Positions 17,528-24,871 of a stretch of 64,000 nucleotides of DNA are shown in pieces. Source of the stretch: Candidatus Thorarchaeota archaeon MP8T_1 (GTDB lineage Archaea; Asgardarchaeota; Thorarchaeia; Thorarchaeales; Thorarchaeaceae). Position 1 is the first letter of the stretch. Each line of letters opens with the position of its first letter. The notes below the pieces were generated by a model, which was not told the origin of the DNA, did no database searches, and saw only the letters and a list, made by a program, of their open reading frames with translations. The DNA lies in NCBI GenBank assembly GCA_002825465.1, contig PJER01000011.1, forward strand, positions 1-64,000. Reading direction: 5' to 3'. Made by a program: the position numbers and the translations under genes.

Positions 17528-18526
17528 ATGGAGAGACCTTTCATGGAGAAGAATCAAGCAATTGGTATCGCTGTCATTGTTATTGTTGTTGCATCAATCG
17601 GATTCATTGCAGTATGGAATCCAGCTCCACCTCCTGATGTACGAATTGGCTATCTTAACAAGGACCTACATCAGTTAGCTCTACGTGTGGCTGTAGTGAA
17701 TGGTCTCTTTGAGCGTGAAGGTATTACTGTACAGCTTGAAGAATTTGGCAACGGTGCTTATGAAATGGATGGTTTTCTTGCTGGCGAGATCGATATGGGT
17801 TATCTTGGAGCAGCACCAGCGCTCGTAAAGAGTATCAATCAAGACATCATGATTACACTTCTCGCTTCGGTCAATCTAGAGGGTTCTGCAATAATGGTAT
17901 CTAAAGCAGAATATGATGCTGGTCGTGTGACCTCGATCTCCGATTTGGTTGGAAAAGAGGTCTTAACCCCGGGATCTGCAACTGTGCAGAATTTCCTGTT
18001 ACGACTAGCTTTGAATCAATCAGGACTTTCAATCGAAGACATAACCGCATCAACCGTCTTTCCTGCTGCTATGGCTGACTCTCTCTCAGCTAGCACTCCC
18101 GCCTTTATTGCCTGGGAACCGTTCAATTCACTAGCTGAATATGAAAACAAATCCGTTCCATTGATCCAATCTGGAGATATTTGGCCTAATCATCCATGTT
18201 GCGTTTTAGCTACAACGAATGATTTCCAGACAAATAATCCAGATATTGTACAAAAGGTTGTCGCGATTCACAAAGAGGCAGAAGAATGGATTCTCTCTCA
18301 TCCTACAGAAGCAATTCAAATTGCTGTTGATTGGTTGGAGATGGATTTGACTCCTGTGACAAATGCTTTCAATAATATCATCTACGATTACAATCTCAAT
18401 AGAACTGGAATTGAGATGTATCTCAACTTCTTAATAGATGAGGAATTGGTAGATATGCTGCCAGCCAATACAGGTACTTTTCTTGATAATTTTATCAACA
18501 CAACCATTATTGACAGTTTAGCCTGA
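17528..18526 (+). CDS. ABC transporter substrate-binding protein (nitrate/sulfonate/taurine type)
   Basis: An extracellular binding protein of 332 residues, with an N-terminal anchor at about 8-28 and then VRIGYLNKDLHQLALRVAVVNGLFEREGI, typical of the NMT1/SsuA/TauA group. The GYLGAAPAL loop and the SISDLVGKEVLTPGSATVQNFLLR segment line the ligand cleft in the family. A second in-frame ATG lies at codon 6. It heads an operon with the permease at 18581. The ligand could be a sulfonate, nitrate, pyrimidine or other small anion and cannot be decided here. Confidence 0.85.
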   Translation: MERPFMEKNQAIGIAVIVIVVASIGFIAVWNPAPPPDVRIGYLNKDLHQLALRVAVVNGLFEREGITVQLEEFGNGAYEMDGFLAGEIDMGYLGAAPALVKSINQDIMITLLASVNLEGSAIMVSKAEYDAGRVTSISDLVGKEVLTPGSATVQNFLLRLALNQSGLSIEDITASTVFPAAMADSLSASTPAFIAWEPFNSLAEYENKSVPLIQSGDIWPNHPCCVLATTNDFQTNNPDIVQKVVAIHKEAEEWILSHPTEAIQIAVDWLEMDLTPVTNAFNNIIYDYNLNRTGIEMYLNFLIDEELVDMLPANTGTFLDNFINTTIIDSLA

Positions 18527-18580
18527 TATTACCGATAAGCGACAGACAAAAAAGGTAGACACAATGGTCTAGTGTTGAGT

Positions 18581-19414
18581 ATGATGCCTGAGTCAGAACT
18601 GCAGCAGAAAGATGACATTAGCCTTAGAAAACGTAGGATTCGTAACCAGGATATTTTATCATTAATCGTACTGAAGGTTCTCATTCCTGTGGTCATATTG
18701 TTAATCATATGGCATCTCATTGCAAGTCTTACTCGTATCACACTGTTTGATGTATTCAATGCGTTCGTAGATCTTACATTGTATGGAGATAGTGAAGGAG
18801 TCTATCTCATTGAACATATTGGTGCAAGTATCAACAGAGTCACCCTTGGTTTTCTTTTAGCTACGAGTACAGCGGTTCCACTTGGTATAATCATAGGAAG
18901 ATACCGATTTGCTAATTCAATTCTGGGTCCAGTTGTTGAAGCCATGCGTCCAATTCCTCCCATTGCTTGGATTCCCCTTGCACTACTCATGTTTCCTGGA
19001 AATGTTCTAGGTTCTCAGGCATTTATTATCTGGATTGGCGCATTCTTTCCGATTCTCATCAACACTACAACTGGAGTGAAGCGAACTGAACCAGTTCATA
19101 TCGATGTAGCACGAACACTGGGTGCTAATGAATTGCAAATATTAGGAAAAGTTGTGGTACCTTCTGCAAGTCCGGAGATCTTTGCAGGACTTCGTGTTGG
19201 TTTCGGAATTGGCTGGATGTGCCTTGTAGCAGCAGAAATGTTACGAGGTCGCATAGGTCTTGGTTATTTGATATGGAACTATTGGAGCGTTGGAAGAACT
19301 GCAGAAGTGATCACTGGAATGCTGCTTATCGGTCTCATTGGATTTCTCATAACATTCGCATTTCTCAGAGTAGAGAAATCTCTCCTCAAATGGAGGCAAT
19401 CTGTTTCAGTTTAG
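18581..19414 (+). CDS. ABC transporter permease (nitrate/sulfonate/taurine type)
   Basis: A BPD-type inner permease of about 277 residues with six hydrophobic helices. The EAA-loop region DVARTLGANELQILGKVVVPSASPEI is a clear match to SsuC/TauC permeases. A GTG at 18572 lies upstream; I take the ATG at 18581. Its 3' end overlaps by 29 bases the end of the ATPase gene on the opposite strand. Confidence 0.87.
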   Translation: MMPESELQQKDDISLRKRRIRNQDILSLIVLKVLIPVVILLIIWHLIASLTRITLFDVFNAFVDLTLYGDSEGVYLIEHIGASINRVTLGFLLATSTAVPLGIIIGRYRFANSILGPVVEAMRPIPPIAWIPLALLMFPGNVLGSQAFIIWIGAFFPILINTTTGVKRTEPVHIDVARTLGANELQILGKVVVPSASPEIFAGLRVGFGIGWMCLVAAEMLRGRIGLGYLIWNYWSVGRTAEVITGMLLIGLIGFLITFAFLRVEKSLLKWRQSVSV

Positions 19415-20183
19415 TTCTCACCATTGCCTTTTCTTGTTCGACACGAAGGACCTCGAGAATCTTACTCCGATATGCAAGACACTCTTGCGAGGTTCTAATT
19501 CGGGGTTTGGGAAGTTCAACCTTATATTCAGCAATGATTTTTGCAGGTATATTACTGAGGACTAGGATCCGGTCTGAGAGAAACACTGTTTCATCTACAT
19601 TATGCGACACAAATAGAATTGTTGACCCTGTAACCTTCTGTATTCTGAGGAACTCTTCCTGAAGGTAGTTTCTTGTTTGCGCATCTAAATTAGAGAAAGC
19701 CTCATCGGAGACCAATAGATCCGGTGCAAGAATAATGCTCCGTGCCATCTCTGTTTTTCGTGCTTGCCCCCCTGATATCTCATGAGGGTAGTGATCATCA
19801 AGCCCATCCATTCCTGCTATCTTGAGTGCATTGTCAACTGCTTTGCTAATCTTGTCTTTTGATACTCCTTTAACTTCAAGTCCAAATGCAATGTTCTGCC
19901 GTACAGTTCTCCAAGGAAATAATGACTCCTGTTGGAAGATGTACCCTACTCTATTATGTCCTGGTTCAACATGTTCCCCATCTATGAGAACCTCTCCCTC
20001 ATCTGGTTCAAGTAGACCTGCAATGATTTTCAAAAGAGTTGTTTTACCACATCCACTAGGCCCTAGGATACTTAGAAACTCTCCTTCCTCCATATCAAAT
20101 GAAATGTTTTCTAGAACATGGGTATCTCCATTTTCTCCATTTGGATATGCCTTTGAGATGTTTCGAACAGAGAGTTTTGCCAT
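19386..20183 (-). CDS. ABC transporter ATP-binding protein (nitrate/sulfonate/taurine type)
   Basis: ATPase of the SsuB/TauB group. Counting from the longest frame (20195), Walker A GPSGCGKTT is at 45-53, the signature SGGQARK at 141-147 and Walker B LLVSDEAF at 160-167. The ATG at 20183 follows a TTGGATG stretch and is preferred to a TTG four codons earlier. It is surely the partner of the permease at 18581, but is encoded convergently and overlaps the permease gene at the 3' ends, so the two halves of the transporter are transcribed from different promoters. Confidence 0.88.
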   Translation of the reverse strand: MAKLSVRNISKAYPNGENGDTHVLENISFDMEEGEFLSILGPSGCGKTTLLKIIAGLLEPDEGEVLIDGEHVEPGHNRVGYIFQQESLFPWRTVRQNIAFGLEVKGVSKDKISKAVDNALKIAGMDGLDDHYPHEISGGQARKTEMARSIILAPDLLVSDEAFSNLDAQTRNYLQEEFLRIQKVTGSTILFVSHNVDETVFLSDRILVLSNIPAKIIAEYKVELPKPRIRTSQECLAYRSKILEVLRVEQEKAMVRTKLKQIASI

Positions 20184-20309
20184 TATTACATCCAAGTACT
20201 GTCTTACTCTGTTTCATTGTTAAATACTATGCTGTAAACCACTCTGAATGGGTAGGGGGTTAACCGCACAAAGTAAAAAAAGGCACCCGTAGCTGTCATT
20301 ATATCATAA

Positions 20310-20358
20310 GGCACTGGATTTTGGGTAGAGATACCATAAATCCATCATTGAAAGTGCC
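20310..20358 (+). promoter_or_regulatory. long imperfect hairpin in the leader of the propeller-GTPase gene
   Basis: GGCACT-GGATTT (20310-20321) can pair with AAATCC (20338-20343) and AGTGCC (20353-20358), with an inner GGTA/TACC pair around a GAGA loop and a nine-base bulge on the 3' side. It ends 27 bases before the GTG start. A TATA-like stretch at about 20297-20306 would start transcription inside the hairpin, whereas the A-rich stretch at 20272-20279 would include it in the RNA. Confidence 0.35.
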
Positions 20359-20385
20359 ATTTCATAACTCCAGAAGGTAACTGAC

Positions 20386-22710
20386 GTGGGCTCGCCAAAG
20401 ATTCTATTCGAGATTGACGACGACGAGAGCACTAGTGCGATTGCTGTTGGTGATGTTACAGGCAATGGCACAGCTGAACTCTGCACAGGTGGTCGTGACG
20501 GAGTCATCCGTGTATATGATGCAAATAAAGCAGAGGTTGTATTCTTAGCTCAGCATGATGTTGGTGGAAGTATTCTCTCCATCAAAGTTGCTGATGCAAA
20601 TAACGATGGGCAGATGGAGATAGTCATAGGTCGCGCACTATCTGCCTCCGAGTCTCCTGGTGAAGGGAAGACTGTTCAGGTCTTTAGATACATTCCCAGT
20701 GGTCAGTTAGAAGTAATTGGAGAATATGCCGTTGACAAGTTTGTGACAACTGTCTATGTGACTGATGTCACCGGAGATGAAAAGAACGAGATTCTTGTTG
20801 GTGGAAGCGATTATACTCTACGAGTTCTTCAGATGGATACTGAGAATAACATCACTGAACTCTGTATGCACAAACTCGAAGACATGCCTCTCGCCATTGG
20901 AACCTGTGATGTTATTGGAGACGAAGTAGAAGAGATTGTCACAGGGAACCGCGATAACACTTTGAGAATTTTCAAAGTGAGTGAGAACAAAATCAGTCAG
21001 ATTGAAGCACTCAAGCTACCTTCTCCAGTAGTCTCACTTGCATCTGGTGATATTCTCGGAGACCGTAAGATGGAACTTGGTGTCGTTACTCGTGACGGTT
21101 CCATTCGAGTCTATCGAAACGAAGAGAGCCGGTTTGACCTCTTTGCATCTCTTGAAGGCGTTGACGCCCTCTCAATCAGGATTGAAGAGCTTAATGCTGA
21201 CCATATGGATGAAGTAGTTGTGTCCACTAAGGACCACAAAATTCGTTTCTACAATTTGTATATGGCAGACCTGATTGAACTCGCCACAGTCGATATTGGA
21301 AAGAAGATCCTTGCAATCAATGTTGGTGATGCTGGTGGAGATGGTCGGAAAGAAGTCCAGGTAGGGGTCTCTGATGGACCACTGAAGGTGATTGAGGGAC
21401 TCTACAAGATCATTCCGAACTTCGAGGTCAGTACTGATGCTGAGACTGGCTCAGAACTTAATGGCAAGCTTACTGTTTACAATATCAGCGATGAACCCAT
21501 CAATGGGATTGCTGGTAAGATCTATCATTTTCCCAAGGACCATATGACTGTTGAACCACAGCAGCTCAGGTTTGATTTGGCCCCTGGGGAGAGTAAGAGT
21601 ATTGACATTCGCCTCTTGCCCAAAGAAGAGGGCACAGTCATTGTTCGACCAATCGTACTCATGTGGACCGATGCCAGCGGTACGGTAAAGCAGGTCACAA
21701 CTCCAGAGACTGCTATTCTTGTCCAACAGGGTGCCGCTGTAGCAGCCCCTGCTGACATTGCACCAGTCCCTATCGAGCCAACAGATGTTACAGCTTCAGA
21801 TGAAGAGTATTTTGAGGAAGAGTCTCCCTTTGGTCCAGTAGTTGGAACTGGTTTTGGAGACCCAATGCAACGGGACGCGGCTCAGAAGATACTCGAGACC
21901 ACCATGCCTGATGGTGCTGAAGACTCATTGAAGGCAGCAGAAGAACTCCTCGACCAACTCTTTGGTGCTGAAGAGACCTCTGCCGCTATGACTGAGATTG
22001 ATGATATTGAAGCAATGATGGCTGAACCTGAGACGACTCCGGAGGTAACTCCTACTACTGTGATACCGGAATCCGAGGTCGAGAGCGCTGTGGTCACTGA
22101 GATAAAGAACAGGCGACCTATGGCTCCTCGCCCAGGATCAGCTCCTGATTCATACCAGTACCTCTTCAAGCTAATGGTGATTGGGGAGGGTGCTGTCGGA
22201 AAGACAACTTTGGTCAACCGTTACGTCACCGGAACTTTCGAGCGTGACTACAAGACAACCATCGGCTCGCAATTCGCTGTGAAACTAGCTCACATCTCAC
22301 CACCTGAGGCAGAGTACGCGACAGGGATTAAAATCCAGGCGTGGGACGTTGCTGGGCAGGCTCGGTTTAAAGCGGTGCGTAAGATGTACTACTCTGGCGC
22401 AGCCGGTATCATACTGGTGTTCGACGTCACCCGACGCAGGTCCTTTACCGAACTCTCGAAGTGGGTCCAGGAAGCTGACGAGTCTATTGGCATGCGAGTC
22501 CCAATCCTATGTGTTGGAAACAAGACTGACCTGCCTGACAGAGCAGTACCTGCTGATGAAGCCAAGAAATGGGCAGAGGACAATGGATTCATGTACATGG
22601 AGAGTAGTGCCAAGACTGGTGATGGTGTTGCTGATATGTTCACAGTCCTTGGAGAAGTCATGTGGCACGAAGCCCGTCGGTCGGCTGAAGGCAAAAAGAA
22701 AGAGATGTGA
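20386..22710 (+). CDS. seven-bladed propeller / beta-sandwich / Ras-like GTPase fusion
   Basis: A 774-residue protein. Residues about 15-340 contain seven copies of a D-x-x-G/D-x-x-x-E-hydrophobic-hydrophobic-x-G repeat (for example GDVTGNGTAEL, GDAGGDGRKEV near 313), a seven-bladed propeller like those of FG-GAP and Bardet-Biedl proteins. Residues 345-450 look like an Ig/GAE-type beta-sandwich. An acidic, Pro/Thr-rich linker spans 455-588. Residues 590-765 are a full Ras/Rab-type GTPase: P-loop GEGAVGKTT at 600-608, WDVAGQ at 653-658 with the catalytic Gln, NKTD at 712-715 and ESSAK at 739-743. There is no C-terminal Cys, so no prenyl anchor. The GTG start follows AGAAGGT. GTPase activity looks intact; the role is unknown. 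Confidence 0.88.
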   Translation: MGSPKILFEIDDDESTSAIAVGDVTGNGTAELCTGGRDGVIRVYDANKAEVVFLAQHDVGGSILSIKVADANNDGQMEIVIGRALSASESPGEGKTVQVFRYIPSGQLEVIGEYAVDKFVTTVYVTDVTGDEKNEILVGGSDYTLRVLQMDTENNITELCMHKLEDMPLAIGTCDVIGDEVEEIVTGNRDNTLRIFKVSENKISQIEALKLPSPVVSLASGDILGDRKMELGVVTRDGSIRVYRNEESRFDLFASLEGVDALSIRIEELNADHMDEVVVSTKDHKIRFYNLYMADLIELATVDIGKKILAINVGDAGGDGRKEVQVGVSDGPLKVIEGLYKIIPNFEVSTDAETGSELNGKLTVYNISDEPINGIAGKIYHFPKDHMTVEPQQLRFDLAPGESKSIDIRLLPKEEGTVIVRPIVLMWTDASGTVKQVTTPETAILVQQGAAVAAPADIAPVPIEPTDVTASDEEYFEEESPFGPVVGTGFGDPMQRDAAQKILETTMPDGAEDSLKAAEELLDQLFGAEETSAAMTEIDDIEAMMAEPETTPEVTPTTVIPESEVESAVVTEIKNRRPMAPRPGSAPDSYQYLFKLMVIGEGAVGKTTLVNRYVTGTFERDYKTTIGSQFAVKLAHISPPEAEYATGIKIQAWDVAGQARFKAVRKMYYSGAAGIILVFDVTRRRSFTELSKWVQEADESIGMRVPILCVGNKTDLPDRAVPADEAKKWAEDNGFMYMESSAKTGDGVADMFTVLGEVMWHEARRSAEGKKKEM

Positions 22711-22714
22711 CTTA

Positions 22715-23386
22715 CTACTTAACCTGAGTCCAACATGAGAGATTGATACTATTCTTCACCCAGGAGTCATCAGTCTCGACTTCTGGTGTTCTATCTGGAT
22801 TCTTACAGAGACACCAGACTGCACCTCTGCGTGTTCGTTCACCAGCGCAATAGTAGCAGTTCTGACATCGCTTCAGGACAAGTACATTATCATCAGATCC
22901 CTGAGGTAGTACTTTTCGGGAATCTACCATCTTACGATATCTATCAAGAGCTTCAACGAGTCTATGCTCAGACTCGCTGACTCCCATCTCATCCTGTACA
23001 AAGTCTACTGCCTCTCTCATCTTTGCTGCTAGACTGGGCATATCGTTGGTGACCAGTGAGTTCAAGATATCAGTGACAATACTTTCCTCGATAGGTTCTT
23101 CTTCAGCAGTCTCTTCACTCGCATCAGGGAAGAATCGCTCCTTGATGTCTTCATCGATGGTCTCTTTCTTGGTGGGGGTTGGTTCCTTGCTTTGGAGTTT
23201 ACGTTGCCTGCGCAGTCTCTCTAACTCTCTCTGGACATCCTTCTTGAGCATCATCTTGACGTATTCTTCATCATTCATGTCATCTACGGTAGTTTCACTA
23301 GGAGCAGCTTCTGGATGAATGAACTCATCAAATAATTGAGATACTGACAGGTCGTCAATGGACTTCTGTTTCTTTTTGTCACGCAT
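22715..23386 (-). CDS. Cys-rich C-terminal protein, tandem paralog 2
   Basis: A 223-residue protein of unknown family. The N-terminus has KSIDDLSVSQLFDEF, then an acidic stretch, then a conserved block MNDEEYVKMMLKKDVQREL that should form a charged helix. The middle is low-complexity and charged. The C-terminal 50 residues hold six cysteines (C174, C177, C180, C192, C194, C218) and conserved Trp, suggesting a zinc or iron-sulfur module. It shares this whole plan with the next gene (23496). I use the ATG at 23386 because MRDKKKQ then matches the paralog start. It ends five bases from the stop of the convergent propeller-GTPase gene. Confidence 0.7.
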   Translation of the reverse strand: MRDKKKQKSIDDLSVSQLFDEFIHPEAAPSETTVDDMNDEEYVKMMLKKDVQRELERLRRQRKLQSKEPTPTKKETIDEDIKERFFPDASEETAEEEPIEESIVTDILNSLVTNDMPSLAAKMREAVDFVQDEMGVSESEHRLVEALDRYRKMVDSRKVLPQGSDDNVLVLKRCQNCYYCAGERTRRGAVWCLCKNPDRTPEVETDDSWVKNSINLSCWTQVK

Positions 23387-23495
23387 AATCAGGAACATTC
23401 CGCAGTTGTGGGTTCATCAAGGGTATCGATGTAACTCGTTATTCATACTCTGGAATATGTAATAAAATACCTATGGGAATGTCAGTCTGCAAGAA

Positions 23496-24179
23496 CTAAT
23501 CTTCCATCTGTTTCCAGCAGGGAAGATTCATCCTACTCTTTACCCAACCTGCTCTCACAACTGCATGAGTAGACCTCGCAGGATTTGTACAGTGACACCA
23601 GCATGAACCACTGATCTTCTTCTCTCTCGTGCAGAAATAGCAGTTCTGACAACGCTTGATTGGAGCTTTCTTCTCTGATACCACTGGCGATACTCCCTTC
23701 TTCCCAGAAGCTGGAGCACCCTTTCGGTATTTTTCTAATGTCTTTCGCGCTTTGCGTCTTGCCTCACCTGAAGAGACCTCGTTTTCTAAGAATTCTTTCA
23801 CTACGTGCATACCTTCCGTCAGTTCTGAATCTTCCAAAGGATTCTGTGAACTTACTATTTCTCTAACAATCGCTTCATCTTCGGGAGATAGGTCACTCTC
23901 ACAATATGGTGCAAAGGTCTCTAACTCTGGTGTTTTCTCTGGGTGTTTCGCTTTCTCAACTTGAGTCGATACCTCCTCCTTTTGTGATATTTGGACGGGG
24001 TTTCGCTTTGCACGTACTAACTCTCTCTTAGCCTCTTTCTCAACCATCATCTTGATGTATTCTTCGTCATTCATCTGCCGCTTCTTGGCTCCATCTTCAG
24101 CTTCTAATTCAACAAAGTCATCAAGTAGCTCCGTGACTGAAACATCGTCGATTGATTTAGTTCGCTTTCTTTTGCGCAT
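23496..24179 (-). CDS. Cys-rich C-terminal protein, tandem paralog 1
   Basis: A 227-residue paralog of the protein at 22715. Shared elements are KSIDDVSVTELLDDF at the N-terminus, QMNDEEYIKMMVEKEAKREL, a charged middle, and the C-terminal KRCQNCYFC...WCHCTNP...W...NLPCW module with cysteines at 177, 180, 183, 193, 195, 197 and 221. The ends are well conserved and the middle is not, which points to two functional modules joined by a flexible linker. The pair is separated by 109 bases. I recognise no family; no transmembrane segment or signal is present. Confidence 0.7.
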   Translation of the reverse strand: MRKRKRTKSIDDVSVTELLDDFVELEAEDGAKKRQMNDEEYIKMMVEKEAKRELVRAKRNPVQISQKEEVSTQVEKAKHPEKTPELETFAPYCESDLSPEDEAIVREIVSSQNPLEDSELTEGMHVVKEFLENEVSSGEARRKARKTLEKYRKGAPASGKKGVSPVVSEKKAPIKRCQNCYFCTREKKISGSCWCHCTNPARSTHAVVRAGWVKSRMNLPCWKQMED

Positions 24180-24280
24180 ATTTTGAAACAGCCTTCTTCT
24201 TTGTACTGAAACTCTCCCCTACAACTCCTACTATTTTTTCGTGTGAACGCTAATAAAATATCTATTGTTTCGACATCGTA

Positions 24281-24871
24281 CTAATCAATAGATTTCTTTC
24301 CCTCATCAAATGCTTGGATATTAGCAGTGGCATCCCCAAAGATTGCTTGAAGACTCTGTCTGATTGCCCCTGCCATTAAAGGAGTCTTATCTACTGCTTC
24401 CAATGCTCCTAAAATGTAGGAATTCAGCATCTTCATTGAGCCAATCCTACACAGCGTCATCTCAGCATCCAACACAATGACTTCAGCGCATAGCTCTCTC
24501 ATAGTTTTGAGGATAGACTTGATATCTGGATATTCATATTTCTTTTCAGTGGTGGCAACTATTGGAATCTTTGTTTGACTAACGATGGCTACAGTACCAT
24601 TTCCAGCATATCCCACTGCAGCTCTAAGTGCTTCAAGGGGCTCCAATCCTAGAAGAATGTCAACTTCTCCTTTAGGAATCAAAGGTGCCCAGTCTCTTGA
24701 TCCAAAACGAAGGTGAGTTAAGACACTCCCTCCTCGTCTTGATGCTCCAAAAGTGTCTCCTACAACAGGGCGAAGATTCGATATCACTGCTGCATCAGCC
24801 AGAACTCTCCCACAAAGAAGATTCCCTTGTCCACCGACTCCAGCTACAAGGATATTGAAAGGGTCCCTCAG
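24281..24871 (-). CDS. iorB: indolepyruvate ferredoxin oxidoreductase, beta subunit (CTG start)
   Basis: Small subunit of the enzyme that oxidises aryl pyruvates from aromatic amino acids to aryl-acetyl-CoA. Starting at the first conventional codon (GTG at 24787) gives 168 residues and loses the family hallmark. The frame upstream encodes FNILVAGVGGQGNLLCGRVL, the conserved N-terminal motif, and has no ATG, GTG or TTG before an in-frame stop. A CTG at 24869-24871 overlaps the iorA stop as CTGA and follows an AGGAGGTGA ribosome-binding site nine bases away, giving 196 residues, the normal length. I therefore call CTG the start. Confidence 0.87.
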   Translation of the reverse strand: MRDPFNILVAGVGGQGNLLCGRVLADAAVISNLRPVVGDTFGASRRGGSVLTHLRFGSRDWAPLIPKGEVDILLGLEPLEALRAAVGYAGNGTVAIVSQTKIPIVATTEKKYEYPDIKSILKTMRELCAEVIVLDAEMTLCRIGSMKMLNSYILGALEAVDKTPLMAGAIRQSLQAIFGDATANIQAFDEGKKSID

